This document shows, piece after piece, positions 55,471 to 63,704 of a stretch of DNA of 64,000 nucleotides. This DNA is from an uncultured Psychrobacter sp. GTDB taxonomy: Bacteria > Pseudomonadota > Gammaproteobacteria > Pseudomonadales > Moraxellaceae. The stretch lies in NCBI RefSeq assembly GCF_947488565.1, contig NZ_CANKZC010000004.1, positions 310,001 through 374,000 of the forward strand, given 5' to 3'. The position numbers and the translations under genes are program-made. The notes beneath the pieces were generated by a model. It worked only from the letters and a program-made list of their open reading frames with translations. It did no database searches and was not told the DNA's origin. How positions within the stretch are numbered: the stretch's first letter is position 1; each line of letters opens with the position of its first letter.

Positions 55471-56340
55471 ATGCAAACTACTCAAACTCACAATGACAGC
55501 GCAGTGCATGAGCCTATTGAGCCCGCCGTAATCGGCTCATCAGACCTAAAGATACTCAAAGTCTTAAGTCTGCTTATCGACTATCCAAGCAACGAGCTAT
55601 TCTTGGGTGATACCTTGGCCGACTGTACCGAGATTGTTGCTAGGTCGGCATTGATTAGCCCGCAAGTACGCACACAAATTATCGACTTGATTGAAGACTT
55701 AATCGATACCGGTTGCCTTGAGGCGCAGGCGCGTTATGACGGCCTCTTTGAGCGTGGTCGCTCGTTATCGCTATGGCTATTTGAGCATGTGCATGGCGAA
55801 TCGCGTGATCGCGGCCAAGCGATGGTTGATTTGATGAATCAATATCAGGAAGCCGGTTTTGAGATTAGCGTCAAAGAGCTGCCTGATTTCTTGCCATTAT
55901 ATCTTGAGTTTTTAGCTTATCAAGCCACCGTCATCAATGATGATATTCAAATCCGTATGGATATCGCTGATGTCAGCCATATCATTGCGCTGCTTGCAGC
56001 AAGACTTGAGGATCGCGGCAGTGTCTATCAAGGCTGTTTTAATGCGCTATTACAAATTGCTGGCAAGCCTCTAGAGATAGTTGAGGAATATCAAGAAAAA
56101 ATCAGTGAAGAGCAGCGTGATGATACCTTTGATGCACTAGATAAAGAATGGGAAGAAGAAGTGGTGACCTTCTTAGATGCGCAGCAAGAAGAGCGCTGTC
56201 CTTCGCAAACCAGCACGCAAAACCTTGCGGCTAAAGCGGGCGTTAAGGCCAACTCAACAGCGCCTATGGTGGATGCTCCTGTGCATTGGGTGGACTTTAA
56301 CCAAAGTCCAAAACAAAATCAATCGGCTAGCCAATCATAA
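55471..56340 (+). CDS. narJ: Nitrate reductase assembly chaperone NarJ
   Basis: 289 residues from the ATG at 55471 (gggag upstream, inside the end of narH); the open frame extends into narH but has no need to. NarJ marks: LKVLSLLIDYPSNELF near the start and the LPDFLPLYLEFLAY core. Longer than E. coli NarJ (236), with an N-terminal extension of about 25 and an Ala/Gln-rich C-terminal tail. Inserts the molybdenum cofactor into NarG. Confidence 0.92.
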   Translation: MQTTQTHNDSAVHEPIEPAVIGSSDLKILKVLSLLIDYPSNELFLGDTLADCTEIVARSALISPQVRTQIIDLIEDLIDTGCLEAQARYDGLFERGRSLSLWLFEHVHGESRDRGQAMVDLMNQYQEAGFEISVKELPDFLPLYLEFLAYQATVINDDIQIRMDIADVSHIIALLAARLEDRGSVYQGCFNALLQIAGKPLEIVEEYQEKISEEQRDDTFDALDKEWEEEVVTFLDAQQEERCPSQTSTQNLAAKAGVKANSTAPMVDAPVHWVDFNQSPKQNQSASQS

Positions 56341-56351
56341 GGAGAGAGGAC

Positions 56352-57077
56352 ATGAATCTTGGAGCGCCTAGTATACAAGCTTTAGCCAGCTTAAATTGGC
56401 TGCAAATATTCCTTTTTGGAGTGTATCCCTATATTGCGCTAGCGGTTGCTATCGTCGGCACTTGGGTACGCTTTGATTTGTCACAGTATTCATGGAAGAC
56501 GGGCTCCTCGCAGATGCTCAGATCTAAAAACATGCGCTGGGCAAGTAATTTATTCCATGTCGGTATTATCATCGTGCTGCTTGGGCATTTTTTCGGTCTA
56601 CTCACGCCGCATATTCTTTATGATCGCTTTATCAGCGCTGGCAATAAGCAAATCTTAGCGGTCGTGGTCGGCGGTATCGCAGGCGCGTTTTGCTGGGTAG
56701 GGCTAGTGATGCTGATGTGGCGCCGCTTCACCGATGATCGCATCTCTAACACCTCAAACTTCTCCGACAAGCTGGTACTGGTTCTGTTATTTATCCAATT
56801 GACGTTAGGGATGATCACCATCTTTACTTCAGCGCAGCATTTAGATGGTTTAACCATGCTCAACTTCGCTGGCTGGGCGCAAGACATTACCGTGCTAAGA
56901 CCACTGCAAGCCGCGGCGCGTATTGAGCAGGCCGATCTGATTTATCAGCTGCACATGGCACTTGGGATTACCTTGATTATGATCTTCCCATTTACGCGCT
57001 TGATTCATATTATCAGTGCGCCCGTGTGGTACTTTGGCCGTCGTTATCAGATCGTCAGACAGAAAAAATCACAATAA
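56352..57077 (+). CDS. narI: Respiratory nitrate reductase gamma subunit NarI
   Basis: 241 residues with five membrane helices. Heme b ligands are expected from His residues in NLFHVGIIIVLLGHFFGLL TPH and in the C-terminal IYQLHMALGITLIMIFPFTR LIHI. Takes electrons from quinol and anchors NarGH. Eleven bases after narJ. Confidence 0.94.
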   Translation: MNLGAPSIQALASLNWLQIFLFGVYPYIALAVAIVGTWVRFDLSQYSWKTGSSQMLRSKNMRWASNLFHVGIIIVLLGHFFGLLTPHILYDRFISAGNKQILAVVVGGIAGAFCWVGLVMLMWRRFTDDRISNTSNFSDKLVLVLLFIQLTLGMITIFTSAQHLDGLTMLNFAGWAQDITVLRPLQAAARIEQADLIYQLHMALGITLIMIFPFTRLIHIISAPVWYFGRRYQIVRQKKSQ

Positions 57078-57218
57078 GATAGTGGTCATTTTAGGCTAAT
57101 AATTGGCTTAAAGTGATGTTAAAAAAAGCTTTGATTGTTAGTCGCGAGTGGGCTAGTAATTATAAAATGATGCAACGATATCTAAAATTTCTACATACGA
57201 ATACTGAGCGGAGCAATA

Positions 57219-58217
57219 ATGATGACTGTCAATACTTATCACCCAAGCCACCATGTAAATCACGAGTCTAAAGCCCCGAATGCTGCTATGGAGAATAACG
57301 AGGATATTATCCGTATCATGCCAACGACAGACGATCTGAAAAAACCGCATTCAGATCAAGAGTTTATCGAACGAGCGATGAGTGAGGAGCGTAGCAACCA
57401 CAAAAACCTAATTGCTTCTAGCCGAGATGAGCTACCCTCTGTCACCGTCAACGGGGTGATGATTGATCGCACTGATATTGCGCAAGAGCTACAGTATCAT
57501 CCGGCCGCTAATAAAGAAGACGCGGTGTTTTTGGCGACGCAAGCTTTGGTCGTGCGCGAGCTGTTGCGCCTAGCAGTACTAGCTGAGCCAAGCCTTGGCA
57601 TCTCTGCTTGGCAGCAAGATGAAGAACAAGCGATCTCTAATTTAATTGATAAAAATGTCCAAGCCACTATTGCCGATACCGCCACTTGTGAGCGTTATTA
57701 TCAGCAAAATATCACTGACTTTAAGACCGATCCTATTATGTCGGTGCGGCATATTCTGTTAGCGTGCGCCCCTGATGACGGCGATGAACGTCTAAAACTA
57801 AAAAAGAATGCTTATGAGCTGATTGAGCAAATTAATAACGATGCCAATCCTAGTGCACAGTTTATTGAGCTGGCTCGTCAGTATTCTGCTTGCCCCTCAA
57901 GAGAGCAGGGCGGCGAGCTTGGCGTGATTGATAAAGGACAAACCGTGCCAGAGTTTGAAAGCCATTTGTTTAAGCTAGATAAAGGATTGGCACCCAGCCC
58001 TATTGAAAGCCGATATGGTTTTCATATTGTTGAGGTGCTAGATAAGCAGCCGGGCATTCAAATGACTTATGAGCAAGTCAGTCCGGCCATTCACAACAAG
58101 CTTAGCCAACAAGCCTTTCACCAAGCATTGTGTGATTATCTTTTTACTTTGGCCAATGAGGCCAATATAGAAGGTATTGAGATGAGTCTGGAGCAAGAAA
58201 ACATCTTTCGAGGGTAG
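57219..58217 (+). CDS. PpiC-type peptidyl-prolyl isomerase of the nar operon
   Basis: 332 residues, cytoplasmic (no signal peptide). The parvulin rotamase domain is at about 170-275: SVRHILLACAPDDGDE, SREQGGELGVIDKGQTVPEF, ESRYGFHIVEVLDKQPG. An N-terminal helical region resembles NifM/SurA-type chaperone parts. A parvulin gene follows narGHJI in other gamma-proteobacteria such as Pseudomonas; a role in folding nitrate reductase is inferred. Start at ATG-ATG with ggag upstream, 142 bases after narI. Confidence 0.88.
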   Translation: MMTVNTYHPSHHVNHESKAPNAAMENNEDIIRIMPTTDDLKKPHSDQEFIERAMSEERSNHKNLIASSRDELPSVTVNGVMIDRTDIAQELQYHPAANKEDAVFLATQALVVRELLRLAVLAEPSLGISAWQQDEEQAISNLIDKNVQATIADTATCERYYQQNITDFKTDPIMSVRHILLACAPDDGDERLKLKKNAYELIEQINNDANPSAQFIELARQYSACPSREQGGELGVIDKGQTVPEFESHLFKLDKGLAPSPIESRYGFHIVEVLDKQPGIQMTYEQVSPAIHNKLSQQAFHQALCDYLFTLANEANIEGIEMSLEQENIFRG

Positions 58218-58270
58218 TGGCCTTTGTACCGTTTTTCTATACTTCCCATAAAAACTTTATAGCGTCTCAT

Positions 58271-58339
58271 GAACCCTAAGTAATCTAGCTTCTACTCCTT
58301 AAGGGGTAGAGGTGAGATCATTTAGGGTTATTTTTTCGG
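58271..58339 (+). terminator. Two-tier terminator after the rotamase gene
   Basis: Outer stem aaccctaa / ttagggtt encloses an inner stem tctactcc-ttaa-ggggtaga; a T-run (atttttt) follows. It closes the narGHJI-ppiC unit before moaA. Confidence 0.75.
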
Positions 58340-58441
58340 TAATTGTTTTTTGTCATAATAGCGATTCACTGTTATTTTTCCATTCATAACCTGAGGCGAT
58401 GCTTAGAGCCAACCATTTATCCTTATTAACGGTATACTGAT

Positions 58442-59566
58442 ATGACCCATCTTGCCCCCACTTTAGGGAACGTGCAACGCTATTATCCCAGTAAAGACGC
58501 CGCCTTTGCTGCTGATCATAAAGCATTGTCCATACCATCAACAGCTACTGCTGTAACGTCTACAACGCTTTTTAATCGTAGCGAACCCCAACGACCGCTG
58601 ACGGATAGTTTTGCTCGGGAGCTGACATATCTGCGTTTGTCTATTACTGACTTTTGCAACTTTCGCTGTGAGTATTGCTTGCCCGATGGTTACCAAGGTA
58701 GACCTCCTGAAGATGAATTGACAGTTGCTGAAATTGCAACGCTAGTGCGTGGTTTTGCGCAAGTAGGCACGACCAAAGTGAGGATTACCGGCGGCGAGCC
58801 CTCTATTCGCCGCGATGTCGTCGATATCATTAAGACCATCAAACAAACTCCCGGTATTGAGATGGTCGCGATGACGAGCAATGGCTATAAACTTGGCAAG
58901 CATTTAGCGAGTTGGCAAGCTGCTGGGCTGAACCAGATTAATATCAGTATGGATAGTTTTGAGCCTGATGTTTTTCATAAGATGACAGGGTTTAATATGC
59001 TACCGCAATTGATGGCTGATATGGATGAGCTATTGGCCACTACTGATATTAAACTAAAGATAAACAGTATTTTGATGGCCGAAACCGCCTATGAAAATCT
59101 TATTAATGCCATCGACTATATCAAACAGCGCCCAGTCACTTATCGCTTTATTGAGTTTATGCAGACCAGTGATAACAGCGAGTTATTCTTCGCTCAACAC
59201 GCCCAGTCCGAGCTGATTACCAATTATCTGATTAGCCACGGTTGGCAGCCACACGCGCGCGGTCATGCAGATGGCCCCGCTATCGAATACAGTCACCCAA
59301 ACTACCTAGGACGCATTGGTATGATTGCTCCCTATGCTGCACACTTTTGTGATAGCTGCAATCGTCTGCGTGTAAGCTCTCAGGGCAAGGTACATCTATG
59401 TCTCTTTGATCAAGGCAATTACGATATTCGTGAGCATCTAAAGGGTGACGATGTCGAAGGGCTCATCAACACCTTACATAGCTTTATGCCAATTAAGCCT
59501 GAGTACCATCATTTGCACGATGCCAATAGTGGCATGATGCATAACTTGTCGATGATTGGTGGTTAA
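58442..59566 (+). CDS. moaA: GTP 3',8-cyclase MoaA (molybdopterin synthesis)
   Basis: 374 residues. Radical-SAM cluster CNFRCEYC (Cys72, 76, 79), SAM-binding GGEPSIRRD, second cluster CDSCNRLRVSSQGKVHLC, and the C-terminal Gly-Gly (SMIGG). It makes 3',8-cH2GTP in the first step of molybdopterin synthesis, needed for NarG. An N-terminal extension of about 55 residues precedes the usual start; the ATG used has only a weak ribosome site, but no better Met follows. Confidence 0.92.
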   Translation: MTHLAPTLGNVQRYYPSKDAAFAADHKALSIPSTATAVTSTTLFNRSEPQRPLTDSFARELTYLRLSITDFCNFRCEYCLPDGYQGRPPEDELTVAEIATLVRGFAQVGTTKVRITGGEPSIRRDVVDIIKTIKQTPGIEMVAMTSNGYKLGKHLASWQAAGLNQINISMDSFEPDVFHKMTGFNMLPQLMADMDELLATTDIKLKINSILMAETAYENLINAIDYIKQRPVTYRFIEFMQTSDNSELFFAQHAQSELITNYLISHGWQPHARGHADGPAIEYSHPNYLGRIGMIAPYAAHFCDSCNRLRVSSQGKVHLCLFDQGNYDIREHLKGDDVEGLINTLHSFMPIKPEYHHLHDANSGMMHNLSMIGG

Positions 59567-59617
59567 AATTCTTCATCACTAATTTTATAACAACCAAATA
59601 ACTATTAAGGAATATCC

Positions 59618-60148
59618 ATGAGTAAGCCTGCCGCTGACTTTATCCCTCTTAATATCGCTATTTTGACAGTCTCCGATAGTCGCACCGTCGCTCAAGATAG
59701 CTCAGGACAATATTTGGTCGATCAGCTAACCACCGCAGGTCATCATTTGGCGGATCGTAAGGTGATTAAAGATGATATCTATCAAATCAGGGCGGTAATT
59801 AGTCGCTGGATAGCAGATTCTGATGTGCATGCAGTAATTACTACTGGTGGCACGGGTTTTTATATTAGAGACAGTATGCCGGAGGCGGTAGGGGTGTTGT
59901 TCGATAAAGCTATCGACGGCTTTGGTGAGATGTTCCGTCTAATCTCAAAAGACGATATCGGTATGTCAACAGTACAATCGCGAGCAGTGGCTGGCATGGC
60001 CAATGGTACGGGTATCTTTTGTCTGCCAGGATCGACAGGAGCCTGCCGCACCGGTTGGGAGGAGATATTACAAGAGCAATTTGATAGCCGTACGCGTCCT
60101 TGCAACTTTGTGCCGCACTTTATGCGGGTAAATCCTAGTCATGGCTAA
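59618..60148 (+). CDS. moaB: Molybdenum cofactor protein MoaB (MogA family)
   Basis: 176 residues. MoCF fold: NIAILTVSDSRTVAQDSSGQ, HAVITTGGTGFYIRDSMPEA, and GIFCLPGSTGACRTGWEEIL. Adenylates molybdopterin or acts nearby in the pathway; MoaB and MogA are hard to tell apart. 51 bases after moaA with site aaggaat. Confidence 0.88.
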   Translation: MSKPAADFIPLNIAILTVSDSRTVAQDSSGQYLVDQLTTAGHHLADRKVIKDDIYQIRAVISRWIADSDVHAVITTGGTGFYIRDSMPEAVGVLFDKAIDGFGEMFRLISKDDIGMSTVQSRAVAGMANGTGIFCLPGSTGACRTGWEEILQEQFDSRTRPCNFVPHFMRVNPSHG

Positions 60149-60237
60149 ATCTACTGAGATGACCAAAAAATACAGTGTGACTCAACCGTACCCATGACCT
60201 GATCCTGTTTTGTCATCCTTTTATAAGCATGCCTAGA

Positions 60238-60282
60238 CTAGGTTCTTAGTGACTAGGCTCTTAGTGACTAGGTTTTTAGTCT
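60238..60282. repeat. 15-bp tandem repeat between moaB and moaD
   Basis: Three head-to-tail copies of ctaggttcttagtga (the last two with one and four changes) in the 207-base gap. Not coding. Could be a slippage tract or a spaced set of binding sites. Confidence 0.75.
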
Positions 60283-60355
60283 ATAAAATGTACGTGTTTT
60301 CGGTGATGACCTACCCCAACAGTAACCTGGTTTATTAAATAAGAGGATAAAAGCA

Positions 60356-60637
60356 ATGGGCGTTATCGCTAAAAACATGGACACAGATAGTTTAATAAAT
60401 ATTAATGTTTTATATTTTGCCAGTCTAGCTGATAAAGCCAGATGTAATGAAGAAAAAATACAAGTGCCACCATCAATATCATTAACTGAGCTGTACGAGA
60501 CGCTTTGTCAAAAGCACCGTTTTGATCTTTCGCAGTCTGATCTAAGAGTGGCAGTAAATGACTATTTTGCTAAGTGGACAGATGAGATACATGAAGGTGA
60601 TAATGTGGTATTCATCACGCCAGTCGCAGGCGGTTAA
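60356..60637 (+). CDS. moaD: Molybdopterin synthase small subunit MoaD
   Basis: 93 residues, ubiquitin-like fold ending in PVAGG, the Gly-Gly tail that carries the thiocarboxylate sulfur. INVLYFASLADKARCNEEKI fits the MoaD start. A 12-residue N-terminal extension is present. Its partner MoaE and the rest of the pathway (MoaC, MoeA, MoeB) are not in the window. Confidence 0.88.
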   Translation: MGVIAKNMDTDSLININVLYFASLADKARCNEEKIQVPPSISLTELYETLCQKHRFDLSQSDLRVAVNDYFAKWTDEIHEGDNVVFITPVAGG

Positions 60638-61019
60638 AAGTGTCAGGCAATAGACACAATTAAGCAATGGCCATCAAACGTAGTGTCGTAGATGACATCT
60701 GTGTCTGACTTAATATAGCTACGCTGACTTGGCGCTTAATTAAGAGCCGTTTAACCTATAAAATTAGCATAGCTTGCCATACCGAATAAATGACCCTGAT
60801 GGTAAAGCATAAAATAACCTCTGTAAGTGAATACTTATGGGGGTTTTTTGCTATGAATTTTTTCATGAGCTAGGATAAAGATTAGAAAACCTTTATCCTA
60901 GCCCATAGTATGGTAAGTACGTTTTATGAGAATGGGCTGAAAAGCACCCTCCATTTAATTCACCCAATAGTAGTACAGCATTTTTAGCACCGATAAAAAT
61001 TACAACTAGGATCATAACG
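60638..61019. other. Gap with two hairpins after moaD
   Basis: About 380 bases without a gene. It holds a probable terminator (aacctctgtaagt-gaat-acttatgggggtt followed by tttt, about 60821-60850) and a perfect 12-base inverted repeat gctaggataaag / ctttatcctagc (60869-60902). Confidence 0.65.
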
Positions 61020-61328
61020 ATGACAACAATAAAAAAACCGGCTAGCCACGATCCATTTACGCGCGTATGTATAGAGCTGATTGAGGACGAACATAGTATT
61101 TATAGCATTACGGCGAATGAGGATCACTGCGCGCGGTATGCTGAGAGGAGCATCGGTATCGTCACCGCCCTTGTACCTCATATTGGTTATGATAATGCTG
61201 GACGTATCGCAGCCCTAGCTTTGGACAATGGCTTAGGCGTGGCAGAGCTGGTCAGACGAGAAGGGCTACTAAGCGCTGAGCCGTTAGCAGCAATTTTATC
61301 TCCTAGCACCATGACCACAAACTTATAA
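61020..61328 (+). CDS. Stand-alone aspartase/fumarase C-terminal domain (probable aspA fragment)
   Basis: 102 residues. From about residue 36 (SITANEDHCARYAERSIGIV, TALVPHIGYDNAGRIAALAL, then ELVRREGLLSAEPLAAILSP) it matches the last ~65 residues of aspartate ammonia-lyase, the small FumaraseC_C domain. The first 30 residues match nothing clear, and the catalytic domains are absent. The frame is intact, with a stop just upstream and a weak aggat site, so it may be expressed. Either a remnant of aspA that happens to stay open, or a domain kept for a new role. Confidence 0.65.
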   Translation: MTTIKKPASHDPFTRVCIELIEDEHSIYSITANEDHCARYAERSIGIVTALVPHIGYDNAGRIAALALDNGLGVAELVRREGLLSAEPLAAILSPSTMTTNL

Positions 61329-61337
61329 GGGCTAGGT

Positions 61338-62333
61338 GTGATTACTGTTCTACAAACTCAGCCGCCGCTATTTTTACTAAGTATTCTACTATTAGTCGTT
61401 ATCGTAGTTTTATGGGCATTGCAATATGTTGTCATTCGCTATGGCAAACGCGCCTTTATGCTAGCCAGGAGATATTGGTGCAAGTTTGAGCAGTATTTTG
61501 GCGTGGATAGGCGACTGACTCACTTAAAAAATAGCCAGCCAAAGCTTTATCAGTTTTTTTGGCAGCGACTACACGTTGAGCATTTTCATGGCTTGTCGCT
61601 GACTATTTTATTCTTGCTGATGGTCTATATAGCAGCAGTATTCGTGGGATTGGTTGAAGATGTGGTCACCTCCGACGCGATAGTTGCGCTCGATCTCTTG
61701 GTCTCGCAGCAGATGAGCTTATTAAATGAAGCTGGCGTCATACATTTTTTTATTTTAATTACCAGCTTAGCCTCTACGCCAATTACCATTTTAGTGGTGT
61801 TATTGACGGCTATCATATGCTGGGTTGTGCGCCAACATTATATCATCATAGGCTTACTAATAGCCGTCATCGGCAGCACGGTATTTACCTTTTTAAGTAA
61901 AATGATCTTCGAGCGCGCCCGTCCTATAGATATCTTATTGTACGAGAGCACGTACTCTTTTCCCAGTGGACACGCTACCGTCACCATTGCTCTCTATGGG
62001 TTTTTAGCGTATATCGCTATTCGCTTTAGCCAGCACTTTGCGACACAAGTGCGCATCGTTATGGCAACTATTTTATTAACCGTGCTGATAGGGCTGAGTC
62101 GAATACTACTAAATGAGCATTATTTGAGCGATGTATTAGGCGGCTATTTGGTTGGCAGCTTATGGCTGCTAGTGGCGATCAGCGTGACGGAATGGCTCAC
62201 TACTAAAGATAAAATTAACTGGCAAATACCTTGGTCAAACAAGCAGGCCTATTTGGTTGGGTTTAGTATCATTAGTGTGCTAATTGGTACTTTGATATAT
62301 GCAGGTATTTATCAGTTTCCATTGCTCGCTTAA
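61338..62333 (+). CDS. Membrane PAP2-family phosphatase
   Basis: 331 residues with a GTG start, 9 bases after the preceding gene. Six or seven membrane helices. The three PAP2 signature blocks are present: KMIFERARP, YSFPSGHATVTIA and SRILLNEHYLSDVLGG. Such enzymes dephosphorylate phosphatidic acid, undecaprenyl diphosphate or lipid A related lipids. An extra N-terminal helix and a charged cytoplasmic loop (about 40-75) precede the core. Substrate not determinable. Confidence 0.85.
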   Translation: MITVLQTQPPLFLLSILLLVVIVVLWALQYVVIRYGKRAFMLARRYWCKFEQYFGVDRRLTHLKNSQPKLYQFFWQRLHVEHFHGLSLTILFLLMVYIAAVFVGLVEDVVTSDAIVALDLLVSQQMSLLNEAGVIHFFILITSLASTPITILVVLLTAIICWVVRQHYIIIGLLIAVIGSTVFTFLSKMIFERARPIDILLYESTYSFPSGHATVTIALYGFLAYIAIRFSQHFATQVRIVMATILLTVLIGLSRILLNEHYLSDVLGGYLVGSLWLLVAISVTEWLTTKDKINWQIPWSNKQAYLVGFSIISVLIGTLIYAGIYQFPLLA

Positions 62334-62439
62334 ATGAATTGTTAGCTTTAGCTACCGTTAATGTCCTTATGTAGACGTCAAATAAGCGCTATATGACTCT
62401 GTGTAGTTAGAATCAACATACGTTATCTGTTGTGTAGCG

Positions 62440-62490
62440 TTATATAAAAATACTATACTGTAATATAATATATAGATACTATATATATCG
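62440..62490 (+). promoter_or_regulatory. AT-rich palindromic region before the persulfide dioxygenase gene
   Basis: tatataaaaatactatactg and atatagatactatatatat form imperfect inverted and direct repeats about 30-75 bases before the ATG at 62516. BigR/SqrR-type ArsR repressors of sulfide genes use similar AT-rich sites; the match is by style, not by a precise consensus. Confidence 0.4.
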
Positions 62491-62515
62491 AGTCTATAAC
62501 AAATAAGGAAGCGTT

Positions 62516-63265
62516 ATGATTTTTCGGCAATTGTACGAGCCTCTCTCGAGTACTTATACCTATTTAATTGGGGATGAGGACACAGGGGAGGCAATTTTAA
62601 TTGACCCGGTGATCGCTACTATGGATCGAGATTTGGCCGAATTGCACAAGCTGGGGCTAAAGCTGGCATACACTGTGGACACGCATATTCATGCTGACCA
62701 TATTACCGCTGCATTAGAGATGAAGCGCGCCGTTGGCAGTCAGATTGCAGCGCCAGCTTATGATCGGTTAGAGTGTGCTGATATCGGTCTGGAGGAAGGC
62801 GTCCCCTTAACAGTAGCTGGCATCACTATAGACCCTCTACATACGCCAGGGCATACCGCTGGGCATTTTGCTTATCTATTTGATGGGCGGGTATTCACAG
62901 GAGATGCTTTATTGATTGAAGGTTGCGGCCGCACGGACTTTCAAAACGGTGATGCTGATGCCTTGTATGACTCTGTGCGCAACAAGCTGTTTGCTTTGCC
63001 TGATGAGACTTTAGTTTATCCTGCCCATGATTACAAAGAGCGCTTTGTCTCCTCAATCGCACAAGAAAAGAAGCGTAATCCACGCCTTGGCGGAGATATA
63101 TCTATTGAGGCGTTTCGAGATATTATGAATAACTTGAACCTGCCGTATCCAAAATTTATTGATCACGCGGTACCCGGCAATCTGCAGTGCGGTGTCTGTC
63201 CAAAGGACTTACCTGAGAACCTAGCAGGCTACTGTCGTCAAATGACTCAAAGCCCTCAAGGTTAA
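62516..63265 (+). CDS. Persulfide dioxygenase (ETHE1-like metallo-beta-lactamase fold)
   Basis: 249 residues. Metallo-beta-lactamase core with HIHADHITA, HTPGHTAGH, GRVFTGDALLIEGCGRTDF and PAHDY: the iron-binding HxHxDH-H-D-H set. The GCGRTDFQNGD stretch is diagnostic of ETHE1/Blh persulfide dioxygenases, which oxidise glutathione persulfide to sulfite. A C-terminal NLQCGVCPKD extension with a Cys-x2-Cys pair is notable. The sulfide:quinone oxidoreductase gene 440 bases away supports sulfide detoxification. Confidence 0.9.
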   Translation: MIFRQLYEPLSSTYTYLIGDEDTGEAILIDPVIATMDRDLAELHKLGLKLAYTVDTHIHADHITAALEMKRAVGSQIAAPAYDRLECADIGLEEGVPLTVAGITIDPLHTPGHTAGHFAYLFDGRVFTGDALLIEGCGRTDFQNGDADALYDSVRNKLFALPDETLVYPAHDYKERFVSSIAQEKKRNPRLGGDISIEAFRDIMNNLNLPYPKFIDHAVPGNLQCGVCPKDLPENLAGYCRQMTQSPQG

Positions 63266-63289
63266 AGGCGTTGCTATATTGAATGAGGA

Positions 63290-63634
63290 TTAGGCGTGAT
63301 GCTTAGCGCCTAACAATCCTGTCATAAGCGGCAGCAGCACCAAATAAGCATAAGCCAATAACGCCATTACCATCGCAATATGAAACGCCCAATCTACCCA
63401 GTAATTTAGATCTGTTAAGCTGGCCTTAAACAGTATCGGCAATACAAAAAAACCAATAACAGCGACGATAGCCGATAGTACACCAGCGACCCGATACGCC
63501 AGTTTTTTGTGCCGACCTTTGATGACCCAGTAGCTCCACGCCACAAGTAACACGAGTAATAATGTGGTCACCAAGGTGGCATTCTCTAGTATCGCCTCCC
63601 ATAACATCATAACCGCTTGGTTAAGCAGTAACAT
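63290..63634 (-). CDS. Small integral membrane protein, unknown function
   Basis: 114 residues with about three membrane helices (about 20-38, 46-66, 84-106) and short charged loops (IKGRHKKLAYR). I do not recognise the family. It lies between the persulfide dioxygenase (convergent) and the sulfide:quinone oxidoreductase (same strand, 70 bases upstream), so an accessory role in sulfide oxidation or transport is possible but only positional. Confidence 0.65.
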   Translation of the reverse strand: MLLLNQAVMMLWEAILENATLVTTLLLVLLVAWSYWVIKGRHKKLAYRVAGVLSAIVAVIGFFVLPILFKASLTDLNYWVDWAFHIAMVMALLAYAYLVLLPLMTGLLGAKHHA

Positions 63635-63704
63635 AGCGTGTGCTCCTCAAGTTTTAATTGATAAAGTAAATCGACTATATTTTAAAAATTGACGTTACAA
63701 AAAG

